A stretch of 64,000 bases of DNA from Linum tenue (lineage: Eukaryota; Streptophyta; Magnoliopsida; Malpighiales; Linaceae): positions 8,138,909 through 8,202,908 of the forward strand of contig CAMGYJ010000007.1 in NCBI GenBank assembly GCA_946122785.1, in the 5' to 3' direction. The notes beneath the pieces are model-generated. The model ran no database searches. It had not been told where the DNA came from and was given only the letters and a program-made list of their open reading frames with translations. Both the position numbers and the translations under genes were made by a program. Positions 10,395 to 22,859 of the stretch are shown piece after piece; the first letter of the stretch is position 1; each line of letters opens with the position of its first letter.

Positions 10395-12325
10395 AGAGTG
10401 AAAGTAGGAAGAACATTTTGGTCTTCACAATTATTTTTTATTCATTAAAAAGACACATACTAGGATTCGAACCATGACCATTTCAAAGAAAAACAAGGAT
10501 CATAACCAATCACACTAAGTACATTTGTTGTATCTTTTTAAATTAAAAATATATAATAGCAGGGAGGAAAAAACTCTTCCCCCATTTCAAATTCCCTGCT
10601 CCAGGAGCGTTTATAGGAAGGGTAGAATAGGGAGTGTCAATTTTTGTCTCTTTTCTCTGTGGAACTGGCCAACTTACCGTGCACATGCGGATTTAAACGG
10701 GTCCAGGAGTGTCAATTTTTTTCTTTAACCTCTATTATTTCTCCGTGGTGATAAAATATATGTGAAAATGCAAAAACAATACTCCTTTTTATTGCTAAAA
10801 ATAAAAAAAATTAACAATAAACTAATGCATGGTATCTAATGGGCTAACCGCTAACCATAAAATAAAAGAGTTTAATGGGCCTGACTACACGAGATTTGGC
10901 CATCAAGTAAAACAAATGAATATCATTGGTTTGTCATTCTAAAAGCGTTTGTAGGAAGAGTAGAATAGGGAGTGTCAATGTTTTTCTCTTTCCTCTGTGG
11001 AACAGGCCAACTTACCGTACACATGCGGATTTAAACAGGTCCAGGAGTGTCAATTTTTTTCTTTAATCTCTTTTATTTCTCCGTGGTGATAAAATATATA
11101 TGAAAAGTCAAAAACAATACTCCTTTTTATTGCTAAAAATAAAAAATTTAACAATAAACTAATGCATGGTATCTAATGGGCTAACCGCTAACCATAAAAT
11201 AAAAGAGTTGAATGGGTCTGACCTACACGGGATTTGGCCATCAAGTAAAACAAATGAACATCATTTGTTTGTCATTCTAAAACAAACTATTTTCTCTGGC
11301 ATAATATATATTATGCTATTATTTTATATCTTAGTGGCTAAAATATAATGTATTTTAAAGTTATTCAATGGTTCAACCTCGACCAACCCAATTAGTCCAA
11401 TTTTTATCATTTCAAATATATATTATATAATTATTTGATATCATAATGATCAAATTATAGTGTATTATACAGGGAATCGTTTGGTATTTGTTAGTAAAAA
11501 ACTAAATAGAAAGATTTATTTGGTTATTTTAAACATTAAAACGATCCTAAACATTTTCAGTTCCTTTTGAATTTCTATGGTTTTATTCCCGGATAAGTGA
11601 TGTGCAAATGGCGAATTGCAGTCAACTCTTTTCTTTCACTATTTTTTTTATTTTCAAATAGAAAATTTAAAAGTAAAGAATAATTAGAATTTGGCATGGG
11701 TCGGTCAAATAGGCTGAATTTCAAGTTTTGGCCCGTTTTGATCAAGTCTAATTTATAATCACATGGTTCCCTGATATTCGATAAAAATCTCAATCCAAAC
11801 CAGTTTGGCAGGTGAGTCCGTGTTTATCACCATTTTCTAGGGATACGACAACGACGGTTCCTATCCCAAATCGTGTTGTTCATTCTTGATTTTCTTAGAT
11901 TTTATCATGGCCTGACAAAAACCAGAAAGCACAATGACGACAAGATGAAAATTTTATAAAGCAAATTAATCGGCCAACGGGCCGAGTAAAAGCTAGCAAC
12001 GATTGTGAGATGCTCATTTCCCGAAAACCGACGAGATATGCGATTTTTTATTCGATTTTCTGGAATTCGGTTTCTATAAAACTTACTCCACCTCATCATA
12101 TTACCAGAAACAATATTGTTTCACAAGGTAACATGTACTTGATTTTGGTTCATAAGGCCGATTTTTGATTCGTTGCATCATTCATGTCTCTTTTTTGCTA
12201 AAATTCATTATTTTTATCACGTGTTTCCCAAAAAAAAAACTATACAACAATAAGCTATACACCCCATTACATTATCAAATTTCATACCTCACCTTCCTCC
12301 GGCCAACTGACCGGGGCCACGCTAG
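10395..12325 (+). mobile_element. Non-autonomous Helitron, copy 1
   Basis: This is homologous over its whole length to 38967-40836. It starts near gagtgaaagtaggaag and ends in an imperfect hairpin (ccggcc-aact-gaccgg, 12299-12314) followed by CTAG (12322-12325) and T. There is no Rep/helicase coding sequence. An internal second terminus-like string (cggccaacgggccg followed by ctag, about 11970-11996) suggests a chimeric or nested origin. It carries an internal 338-bp tandem duplication absent from copy 2, and it lacks the MITE present in copy 2. The 5' boundary is approximate. Confidence 0.75.
10606..11279 (+). repeat. 338-bp direct tandem duplication within Helitron copy 1
   Basis: Units start at agcgttt (10606 and 10944), and both contain gagtgtcaat and ggatttaaac strings with scattered differences. 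The homologous Helitron at 38967-40836 has only one unit, so the duplication arose in this copy or its lineage. Confidence 0.85.
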
Positions 12326-15300
12326 TATCAACTATCAAGCCCTATTTATTGTTAATGAGGTTTGATGTGTTCGTTGCTTTGTAGTTGTTATACGTAAAAT
12401 AAAAGACTTTTAAAGATAATTTAGCACTTTTTTCTCTGTGGAAATATTTAACTACATTATTTTCTCTGTTTTTGTTTTTTTTTTTATACTGTGATTCTGT
12501 CCTAAATATTGGGAGGTTATAATTTAGTGACCAATATACTCTCACGTGGCTTGAATTTGAATTAATCTAAAATTTTAATCAAAAGATTTTAAACAAGAAG
12601 ATTGGTAGGGGACGAATAAGAAAGAATAGAGAACATTTTAGTGGCAAGATATGAAGAATCAAATCAAATTTCAATCTTGGAGAACAATTGGACATACCTC
12701 ATTTCTTAAGATCTTTGTTTCCCTTGGAGCATTTTTCTTCTGTTGAACAGAAATTATTTTTCTAACGATAATATTAAAACATGTATTTTGTTTTTTGAAC
12801 CAAGATTTTGACCAGTGCATTTGACTAATTGGAAATTATTTTTTTTTTAATCAGCACATGGCGAAGACATGTGAATTGTGATCGCTCCTAGTTTTCTTTA
12901 ACAAATCCACAGTAACATGTGTTGATTGATGAAGAACAGCTCTAGGAGTAGTCTTGGTTTTGGTTTATGTTGATCAAAATGGGTTACTCGAAATGTTTAT
13001 TTCTTGTTCAGATTATAAAGTATGGACTATACATCTTTGAATGTTGTGACGAAACGACGTAACTTTTTATTACAAAATAAATGTTCTTTCCCCTCAACAA
13101 CATGTTATCATAGTTCCCTGCACAAAGCAACACTTCTCTCTCATGGGATTTTTTCATCGAATTTCTCAACACAGGTATCCAGAGTCTTTCACGTGTGGTT
13201 TTCATCACTATTAGTTGTTTTAGTCAATCAAACTATTGCTCTCGCTTTCAATTCTCTTTATTGTTCCGGACAATTTTTTCTTTGTTTTCTGTATTCGTTC
13301 TGTTTTTCTTATTTACAAAACCTCAATCTTGATTTTCACGGTAGCAAATGTCGAACCTCATCTGAATTCTCCTAAATAGTACAAACATTTTTTTTTATGT
13401 ATATAGAGCAACAAAACAGTCAAAACAATTGAACGTGTCATTATCGTTTGATTCTAATGCAGAGTTCTAACTTCTATGCATTTCAAATGTGTATCAATTG
13501 TAGTCAAAATTAGGCATCCACATTTCTCCTCCTTTTTTTTTGTACTCTTAATTGCTCTCAAATCATCCCATGTGGTAGATTCCAAACACACTAATCTCCC
13601 ATTGATTCTCCAGCTCCACCACCCCCTTATCTTCTCGTGCAAAAGCTTAATTAGTTAGATGCTCTCCGTAATTCTGGTCTTTCTTAATCTTCTTTTTACA
13701 ATAATTTTCTATTATACTTTAGAAACAAAGGTTGACTAACTAGTCAAAGTTGCCACTAGCCCAATTGGCATATATATACACAAAAAATATACTAAAAGGA
13801 GGAAAACAAAGATGCCCTATTTGATGGATCCTTAACCAAGTGGATTATAGTAATTAAGGGATGCTCCCTTACCTAAGGACATGTCATGCCCTTAACCAGG
13901 GACTTGCCCCGCAATCGACCCTTGTTTGATCGTTTCTATTAGTTCATTAAACAAAGATTAAATTTCCAAGTGGCCTAGTAGCCAGTATATAGCTAAGCAA
14001 ATGGATGTATAGAGAGAGAGAGAGAGAGAGAGAGAGCAATATTCCTTTCCTATTTTGCTGCGGATGATGATATTTGATTAATGATGATTGGATTACAAGG
14101 ACAAATCATCCTAAAATTACGCGAGAGTATCACACTTGCAGACAACATCTGGTAGCTGTGTATTTTGATTTGTTTTGGATAAGATTGTATGGATATATAT
14201 ACTTTGTTTGTGATCTTAGAATATTCATCATATTTGTGGTGACCATCCAAAAATAATTAGTAATATCATACGATCTTTTTTAGATAGATGTGACTCAGTA
14301 ATCGACACAGGCATAACACACATTGTTACCTAACCTAAGTTCACATTCGACCTAGCTCATACTACTAAACTTGGACCCTATATCATGGTTTGGTTTCATC
14401 TCCTTCCCAGGTTCAAATCACATTTTTCATTCATGAAGTAAAACACGAACTTGAATCCGGATACAATTTGGATTTCAGGGTAACAGAGCGTTTTTGAATA
14501 AGGGTTTTCCATCCTGACTAGACGAGCATCTGGTTTCACATGGCGGCCATGTGACAGACAGAGCTACTACTAGCCTTACTTAGCCTAGTCAATTTCTCTG
14601 CAATTTAATTAACAAAGACACAGTAGTTGGTGATTAATTTGGACTCATGCACATGCAACGGCCTCTTTGTGACGGCGTGGAAGGGTGAATCTGCAGCTAC
14701 CAAGCCTCAAAAGCTGATTAATTTATTTACTGTTATTAGCCCCTCAAAGGTATAGTCATCCTGTATGTTTACCCTCCACTTCCTGGATCGAAAAGAATCT
14801 TCCTCCAGATTGGAACTCCAGATATATATAATATATAGCTAGCTAGCTAGGTTAACTTGAACCCTTTGTTGCAAGACAGAATTCATTGCCAAATGCTGAG
14901 AATTCTGATTAGTGGTGTTCCAAGACAGAATCAACCCAACAGACAGCATAATCCTTTTTTCCAGACTGACAGGGTAATTTGTCTGGTTAATTCCTTCGAG
15001 TACTCATAAGATGGTGGTATATTTGGGTGTGTTATATGAGTGGTTTGGAAGCGAACAAATGATTAGTTCTCCAAGTTTCAATTCAACCAGAGATTGGGAA
15101 AGCAAATGATTTCCTGGGATTCTGTCTGCAGAACAATCTCTCTGCAGAAGTGGGAACCAAGGAATCAAATAAACCAGCAGACAGACAGAACACTAGTATT
15201 GGAGAGTGTGATACATCATATACATTGTCACATACCTCCAGTATCTTTTGAGTGCATGCAACAGATCGAATTTCTCGAGTTGTGGACCGGTGGAACTAGT

Positions 15301-15556
15301 TAAGGCATACATATGTCAAAAGAGATATGTAGTCAAACTACTAGAGATCAGTTCGTTTGGATAAGTGGAAAAGCTTAAGTAAACACCCATGAATTTGATT
15401 TAATATCATTGCCCTATACGAAACCCAATTCATCAAAAGGTCATCGATCTATCGAGGAAAAAGACGAGAGAATCGGATCACATATCACTTGAATTCATTG
15501 ATCAGTACTCTTAACATTTCAAACAAGCTCCAAGGAATAAAGGAGTATGTTGTGGC
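12326..15556. other. Intergenic, no gene seen
   Basis: AT-rich, with only random short frames. It includes an AG microsatellite and a 19-base palindrome at 14536-14554 (listed separately in findings). No conserved protein or RNA gene is recognised. Confidence 0.55.
14011..14036. repeat. (AG)13 microsatellite
   Basis: An uninterrupted run of thirteen AG units. Confidence 0.95.
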
Positions 15557-15823
15557 TGTTAGTGTTGTGGTATATGATCCACGATTGAACCTCTCCCAAC
15601 AACTCGAGTTATTGGGATCAACTGGTTCTTGACATGGTATCAGAGCCTTCTGTGACTGAGAGGTCTTGTGTTCGATTCCCGGTGACCCCCCATTTGTTAA
15701 GCACATGGTATTCTTGTCTTCAGACCTGTGCAAACTTCAAGCCCTTGTGAGTGGCCCTCGTTTGAGGGGGCGTGTTAGTATTATGGTATAGATCCACGAT
15801 TGAACTTCTACCAACAACTCGAG
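15557..15823 (+). mobile_element. Tiny TRIM/SMART-like LTR element
   Basis: The sequence tgttagtgttgtggtat... at 15557 is repeated at 15773 (tgttagtattatggtat...) with about 50 bases of similarity through aacaactcgag. The first copy ends ...ttgaca and is followed directly by an initiator-Met-type primer binding site tggtatcagagcc (15635-15647). A polypurine-like ttgaggggg lies just before the second copy. The whole is under 300 bp and non-coding, as in TRIM/SMART elements. The second LTR loses similarity after 15823, so it may be truncated. No clear target-site duplication was found. Confidence 0.65.
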
Positions 15824-18557
15824 AACTGCAGCAAAGTACTGATTAGTATAATTGGATTTGGCTTTTGAGGTTGATTCATGCATGAACATTGGTAATGGTA
15901 ACGAGCTAGCTGGGGGGACCAACTTTGCTGCTGCAGCATCGACAAAAAGGACTCTCCAGGAAGCTTTGGATCCCCATGGAGTTGTTTAATATCAAGCCGC
16001 CGAAGCTCACTGTTTCATGCGCACTTGAGTGTGAAAAAAAAGCAACTGCTGGTTAATTGCAGGTCCTGTGGTGGAGAAACCCTCAGCTAATTTCAGAACA
16101 CATGGTCTGAAATTGCATCTAATAATTACTCTTCCCGTACATAAACATTCGATTAAATGTACCAATGCGCTATCTATGTTGCTGCTGCTGATGGGCTGGT
16201 TCATGCATTAACCCAGGACAAAGAGACTGAAACGTAACTCTGGCGCTATGATCATAAAGTCATAACAAGCCTTTGAATGTCATCTATCCTCTTATATATA
16301 TATATATATATGCTCCAACTTGCCATCTATGTCGATTGCTGGTACAATCAAATGAGACCAAAAGCTGAAACCAGTGACAGTAAAGAAATGATGTCATATG
16401 GGTAAGTTCCCTTTTGTGCTGTCATGACCCAACTTTGCTGGAATTCAGACAGGGGACATAAAGAGGTCTGGAAATTGAACCAAAGAAGACTATAAGCTAT
16501 TTGGCCATACAAACTCTGACAATGGCGACACATGAACAATAACCCACCAAACCCAATAGCTTTAAACCAAACATAAATCTGGGGAACGATGTGTACTGTT
16601 CCCCTTACAGCCATTCTGCATCGAACCCTTTTCAACCCTCACAAAACAATCGACAAAAAGTATGGCCAAAAGTGCTAACAAAAGCAAAGTAAGTTTGATT
16701 AAATTCGAAGTGTCCAATAGTGATCTAAACTAAAGTGTCCAAATGCATTCTATCTTTTTCCAATTCTTCAAACCATATTCTATACTGCTGCAATCAGGGG
16801 GGGGGGGGGGGTGGGGGGGGAAATAAAGCTTTGACTGCTCTGTGTCGTCTCTCTCAACTCGGCTTTTGCTTCACATGGCGGCATGTGACTGCTCCTCTCC
16901 AAAGAATGCATGCTACTGTTTTTAGTTACCAAAACAAGCTCGATATAACTTTTAGTGTGGTCCTCGAGTCCTAACCCAACAAGGATTAAATTAAAGATAT
17001 ACAAAACAAACCGGATACGACAAACAAAGGGTTGGTGCTCGATCGTCGTAGTGATTAAGAAATTGGGGAGGTTAAGTTAAAAGCTGATATATTAAGATAA
17101 TTAGCCGCCCCCATTATATTCCCCTGCAGAAACCGGGGGAAAAAAACAAACGAACTATTGGTCAATCGTATCGAAGAGGCTTTTATAGCGGTTGGAAGGA
17201 AGTGTTTTGACCAGCTTTTGTTGTTATTCGTTTGGGGATTGCGTTAAACATTGCAGAGTTACAATGAACCTGAGAGAGCGAGCTTGCGGCTCTGCCATTT
17301 TTTTTTTTCTCTCTGTACTCTGCATCTGCTGCAGCAGAACAGAGCAGAGTCAGAGCATCATCTCTTCATCTTTTGCATCGTCGTTGAACGGCGGGCTTTG
17401 ACTGTTCAAAAAACCGCCGCCGCTACGCGACAAAACTAGACGAGATCCCTTTGCACACAATGAACCGGATTCGACCAACAGATTGTTATGACTTAAGAGA
17501 CGGTATGAGTAATTTTGTTTCAAGTTCACTTGTATTAGCAAAATAACACCATAAAAAAGTTTAGGAACGGAATACAATCAAGATAACATCTGGAATTCTA
17601 CTGCACATCTTAACCTGAGTAATTTACATGAGATAGTAAATTTGAACTTTTAAATTTTGATTATTTAGCTGAAATGTTGAATTTATTACCGCGAAAACTT
17701 GTCAAATATAACGATATATACCAAACTACAAACATATAATCCTAAAGAGTTGACCTAGCTTGTTGTATAACTTGGTTTAATTTCTATATAAATTGAACAC
17801 AACAAACATAAATTGTTAAGTTTTTATTGGACACTTCATGATGATGGAAGCATATGTTTTATTATTTTTGTAGGGGAATTAGAAAGGAAAATTGGAAGTA
17901 TGTATGTGTTTGCCTGCAGATTCCGAATGGCATTCACACTGTCGCACGAGCGCCACGAAAGGGACGGTTGAATAACTGGTTGGGGGAAGAAGTTATTGGC
18001 CGTTGACCGAGTGGAGCAGGTCAGTAATTTTAAGGTGAGTGACATGTCCATATTACCGTGATTTCAGCATTTTTCTAATGGAAATTCTTTTATCTTTTCC
18101 CCCTATAATTTTTAATGGATTATTTCTCTCTCTTTTAAATCTAAATTTAATTTTTTTTCACAGATAACTCAGATTAATTTTTCTCTTTAAAATGATATTC
18201 ACTTTGATATATTTTTAGAACAAAAAAATTTTGAGTCATTTTTTACAAGTCAATACCATATGGTATTGAATAGGAGCATACCATATGGTAAGAAAGCGTA
18301 CCATGATGATATAAACATACCAAGACTGTAGGAAGGTTAAATACATGATAGTAGGAGTATATTAACTGTCATTTACGATTTTCATCATTATTTACCATAA
18401 GTTACCACTCCTATACTAAGGTGGTAAAGTATGATAATTTTTTTGTCATGTATTTTTTTCACCCTGAAATTTGTAGATCCAAATAGATCATGATGAACTC
18501 ATTCTTTCTTAGCAAACGTTTCCAAAAATGACTTAAAAACGAAGAAGCTACCATATG
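15824..18557. other. Intergenic, no gene seen
   Basis: Contains a TA dinucleotide run at 16293-16311, a G-run at 16797-16820 interrupted by one T, and palindrome-like accatatggta strings near 18256-18287. No conserved coding sequence is recognised. Confidence 0.5.
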
Positions 18558-18565
18558 GTATGGAG

Positions 18566-18897
18566 TAGGGCTGGTAACCGGTTCGGTAACGGTTAACCGG
18601 TTAGCGACCGAACCGGTTGAAACCACAGCCGAGACGAAGATGGAGCAGGCAGGAGGAGAAGAGAAGTGGCACGACAACAAGTGGACATTAGGTTTAGCCG
18701 TTTAGGTTTAGTCGAACTCGCCCCCCTTTGCCCCTCAATCCGCAGCGTTTTGCCCCTCTCCCACACGGTATCCGGTTAACCGGAAAACCGTCGGTATATA
18801 CCGGGTGGGGAGGAGGTATACCGATGCTGCCAAAATACCATCCGACAACCGAGTTTTCCGGTTATCGGTATAACCGGTAACTGGCGGTTACCCCCTA
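18566..18897. mobile_element. hAT-type MITE (332 bp)
   Basis: The ends tagggctggtaacc and ggttaccccc-ta are imperfect inverted repeats, flanked by perfect 8-bp direct repeats gtatggag (18558-18565 and 18898-18905). The interior is rich in ggttaaccgg-type palindromes and is non-coding. The 8-bp duplication and TIR start fit a hAT-derived MITE. Confidence 0.85.
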
Positions 18898-18905
18898 GTA
18901 TGGAG

Positions 18906-19508
18906 TTGGTAACGAGAGGTATGAAAAAAAAAATTCTCAAAAAATATTGAAAATTGATCTCATTTTGTAGAGCACAACGAACTCGTTCCATGTGTGCAAA
19001 AAAAAATTGAAATCCGAGTTAGAACGAAGAAGATAAGGGCCGATTAAAAAAATTAGGAAAAATAAAATGTTTTTAATTCTCCACCCTTATATCTAAATTT
19101 TCTGAACTCACTTAAATCTTATGGCTAAAATTTGGTTATTTATTGATTAGTAATCATGAGTTACTAACCGTATCCTAAGCCTTGATCGAGTGTGGAAACG
19201 GAGAAAGCTGGTTAGGAGGCGGAGACTTCCGCTCTCTCTGACCTCTTATAGTAGAGTTGTCGGGACTGTAAAATTGACTTTTGTTTTACTGATTAACCGA
19301 GAATCAGAATTGTCAAAATATCTCTTACCCATTTTTTTTCTCTCGTTGAATCGGTTACCCCTTTACTATTAAGTAAAGAATTGCAATGAGCAATTCATGA
19401 ACCAATACAATGAAATGGGCCGCCATTGTGGCTTCCCTGAAGAGCAAAACAAAAGAAAAGAATGGAACATAGAATTCCCACTATTATCTACCTCAACCCA
19501 TTATAATT
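18906..19508. other. Intergenic, no gene seen
   Basis: AT-rich stretch between the MITE and the LINE relic. It may contain the 3' UTR of the minus-strand LINE. No poly(A)-type T run is evident at a defined junction. Confidence 0.4.
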
Positions 19509-20980
19509 CTACTGCAATCTTAACAATACCAAATCTTGCTTCATTAGCGCTTGTAGTGCCTCTGCATCACGATTCTGCTCAGCATGACACCTTCTGCACC
19601 TCTCTTGCCAGGTATATGTAATCAGCAAACACCATTTAATTCCAAACAAACTACCCAGACTTCTTTGGACAGCACGACAGATAGCCTGCAATGACTCCGC
19701 CCAGGAAGACTTGCACACCATCTCAACCTGCAGAAAACCCTGCACCACCTGCTTGACATACTCACATTTAAAAAACAAGTGATCACGCGCCTCACTTTCA
19801 TTGCGACAGAGAACACATCCATCTTCACTTATTTTTCCGCAACGCAAAAGTTTGTTCTTAGTAGTGATTCCATCAAGGATAACTAGACAGGCAATGAAAC
19901 TGAACCGGGGAACACTGCTCTGCCCCCAAACCACTTTAAACCAGGGCACTGTGCTGTATTGAGGACGCAGAGTATTCCAGACAAGCTTGACCGAGTTTTT
20001 TTTCATAGGTAGCCCATTCCACAGAGCACATTCCCCTTGTCTTCTGAGCAGAGACTGTACCTGGGAACGTCTCTTCAGAATCCGACGCCAAGCCCAGGAG
20101 CTATTTGCATTCTCCTTCATAGTCCAGATATCCCCTGTCTTACAACGATATTTGAGCATCCAGGCTACCCAAAGAGCCCCTGACTGCATCATCAGTCGCC
20201 ACAACAAACGTAAAGAACATGCAGAATTCCAAGAGCTGAGCTCACGAATGCCAAGCCCTCCTTCCTTTTTAGGTCGAGCAAGTCTTTCCCAAGCAATTTT
20301 AGCTTTGGCTGTATCATTTCCATGCCAGAGAAAGTCCATACATAGCTTCTGCACAAGCTTAAGAATCTTCTTTGGTAGAATGAACACCTGAGCAGAGACT
20401 GTACCTGGGAACGTCTCTTCAGAATCCGACGCCAAGCCCAGGAGCTATTTGCATTCTCCTTCATAGTCCAGATATCCCCTGTCTTACAACGATATTTGAG
20501 CATCCAGGCTACCCAAAGAGCCCCTGACTGCATCATCAGTCGCCACAACAAACGTAAAGAACATGCAGAATTCCAAGAGCTGAGCTCACGAATGCCAAGC
20601 CCTCCTTCCTTTTTAGGTCGAGCAAGTCTTTCCCAGGCAATTTTAGCTTTGGCTGTATCATTTCCATGCCAGAGAAAGTCCATACATAGCTTCTGCACAA
20701 GCTTAAGAATCTTCTTTGGTAGAATGAACACCTGAAGCCAAAACTGAACCAGACCTGTTATTACTGAGTTAATAAGTTGCAACCTACCAGTATAGGTGAG
20801 TTTTTTTGCTCGCCATGAACGAATCCTGTTAGTAATTGTTGTTGTCAATGCATCACATTCCCTATCAGTCAACTTCCCTGATATGAGAGGTAATCCTAGT
20901 TATTCCCAGGTAAAGTCCCTTCAACAAACCTAGATAAATCAGGAGCATTCTGTTTGTAGTCGACTGAATTTTGTATGTTA
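19509..20980 (-). pseudogene. 5'-truncated L1-type LINE, RT C-terminus and zf-RVT
   Basis: The minus-strand frames encode the C-terminal part of a plant non-LTR reverse transcriptase: the thumb-like segment around TYTGRLQLINSVI, the KKEGGLGIRELSSWN motif, and then the terminal zinc-binding domain with CVLCRNESEARDHLFFKCEY (C-x2-C...H...C pattern). Only the last ~450 codons are present, with no endonuclease or catalytic FADD block, so the copy is 5'-truncated. A 343-bp tandem duplication (20048-20733) shifts the frame in the middle. The protein differs clearly from the LINE at 54148-58919, so it is another family. Confidence 0.85.
20048..20733 (-). repeat. 343-bp tandem duplication inside LINE relic
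   Basis: The segment 20048-20390 is repeated at 20391-20733 with, by eye, a single substitution (cccaagcaat versus cccaggcaat). 343 is not divisible by three, so the copy frameshifts the RT frame. Confidence 0.92.
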
Positions 20981-21671
20981 GTACGTACGGAGGTGTATGA
21001 AATGCTCCCCTGTCCTAGAAAAAAGAAGAAAAACGGACTACAGATTCAATGGATTGCTTTCTAGGGGGAAGACAATCCGCAAAATTGATATTCCAACAAT
21101 CTAGTGGGTTTTCTGGAAACTTGTTCATCAACAAATGAGCAAGAACGAGGCCAGCCATTGAAATTTTGGGGAAAACAATTAAGAGGGGAAAATTATGAAC
21201 GTGGGCCTTAATTGTTTACTATTGGGAAAATATTTTTCAATGTGTATGACTTTCATGAGCGTAGTTTAACGGTTTGCTCAACCAATCCCTCTAATTAATT
21301 GAGGATTTGGCGCACTTAAGAAGTAGTTGGTTTGATGAGACGATTATAAATTGTTCAATTGACAAAAGATATAGACAATGTCCTTTAAAATAAAAATATT
21401 ACTGCATGGTTAGGGAGTGTGATTGTATTATATAGTTCGAAGAGTTTCATCTGTTGATGAATAATGTCTCTTAACTCTCTTTTAATGAAAACAAAAAAGA
21501 ATTCATTAGGTTAAAATTCAGAGACGAATGTGTTGGGGTTGAGGGGCGTTTTTTTCATACGTACAAGACGCCATCCCAAGAACGCACGCCTTATTTTAAC
21601 TCAACAATTTGTATTCAAGTCTCTTCCATTACTTGTTGATCGAACAAGAACACCATTAAATTACTTAGGTA
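20981..21671. other. Intergenic, no gene seen
   Basis: AT-rich, with no conserved ORF. It may include remnants of the LINE 5' side at its left edge. Confidence 0.45.
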
Positions 21672-22850
21672 CTAGCATTGGCCCCGGCCCGTTGGCCGGT
21701 CGAGTTTTGATGAAAGACCAATCAACTATATGAAACCAAACTAAACAGACCTACTGTCCAAAACTGTATATGAAACTAAACCAATTTTTCACAATTATAT
21801 GGAACTAAACTAAGTTGTTGCCATGCTCTCCATTGTTGTATGAGTCCATAACTAAACACCAATCATAATGAACTAAGTACTTGTTGTACCAAAAATTTTT
21901 ATATATGAAACTAACCTCAATAAATTGTATGGAAGTAAATTGTTGCCATACATTCTTTTCAATTGATTGAATAATCATACAAATGCACGCTATTTATAAC
22001 ATGAACTCCAATTGTCCTTCTAAGAATGATAAGCAATACATATAAGCTAAAAACTATTTATAACATAAATGAAAAGGGAATAACTCATTAACATCAAGGA
22101 CACTAATAAAATAAAATTCATAAGTTGAACCTTAACTTAACAATGATCAACATTACTCAATGTTAGAGACAACAACATGCTTTCTTTTCCTGCTTGTTTA
22201 AGTTACTTCCTAGAAGTTGTTCTAGAGGAGTAGAGAGAGTGAAATTGAACTTACAGGAGAAAAATCTACTTACTCTTCCGAGTCAAAGTAAAGAGGGTTT
22301 ATGAGTCACTTTCTTAACTGCATACTACGATTAGTGTTGCAATTTTCCTCTAAGTTCACAACCAAATCTTATTCATACCGCAAGCAGTTGTGATGAGAAG
22401 TATGAAAAGTTACCTCTAAAATTTAAAAGAAACTGAACTTGTCGGTAGATTGATTTGTTAAATATGATATATTTGATGTTTCATTTGAAACATGATAAGG
22501 AACTCTTTTTAAGTAAATAAAGTATAGATGGACTTTTGGGTATGCATGCATTCTTATTCACACAACCCACCAGAGAAGTTATATAGCAACTTTCATCCCT
22601 AATATGCATCATCAATTTCACAATCAAATTGGTTAAACTACTTCAACCATGCCTATGCCAGCAAGACTATAATAAAAACCAACTTACAAAATTTAGCAAA
22701 AAGGATTTTTTTGAACACTATTATTGACCGTAACAAACTAAAAGCAAGGGGAAAAAATAAAAAAAAAAGTAAGAAGCCAATGAAATGGAATTAAAAGACT
22801 GGAACATATACATGCTTGAATTGTCTTTGACAACATAATTTTTACAAAAT
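21672..22850 (-). mobile_element. Helitron 3' terminus, minus strand, with presumed body
   Basis: Read on the minus strand, the hairpin ccggcc-aacg-ggccgg is followed by ggccaatg and CTAG (plus-strand 21672-21675), then T. This is the same terminus as at 10354-10381. The body would extend rightward through AT-rich, non-coding sequence. The 5' TC end was not identified, so the right limit is a guess. Confidence 0.55.
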
Positions 22851-22859
22851 TTGGTAATA

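Noticed and set aside
10455..10515. tRNA B-box-like aggattcgaacc with an A-box-like partner on the minus strand
   Set aside because: Present in both Helitron copies (also about 39041), degenerate, and without acceptor-stem pairing; part of the Helitron and not a tRNA gene.
15655..15690. tRNA T-arm-like gtgttcgattcccggtgac
   Set aside because: No A box or stems around it; it belongs to the interior of the TRIM-like element.
19987..20735. Plus-strand frames of 134 and 79 codons
   Set aside because: They are antisense to the LINE RT; their near-identity is explained by the 343-bp duplication.
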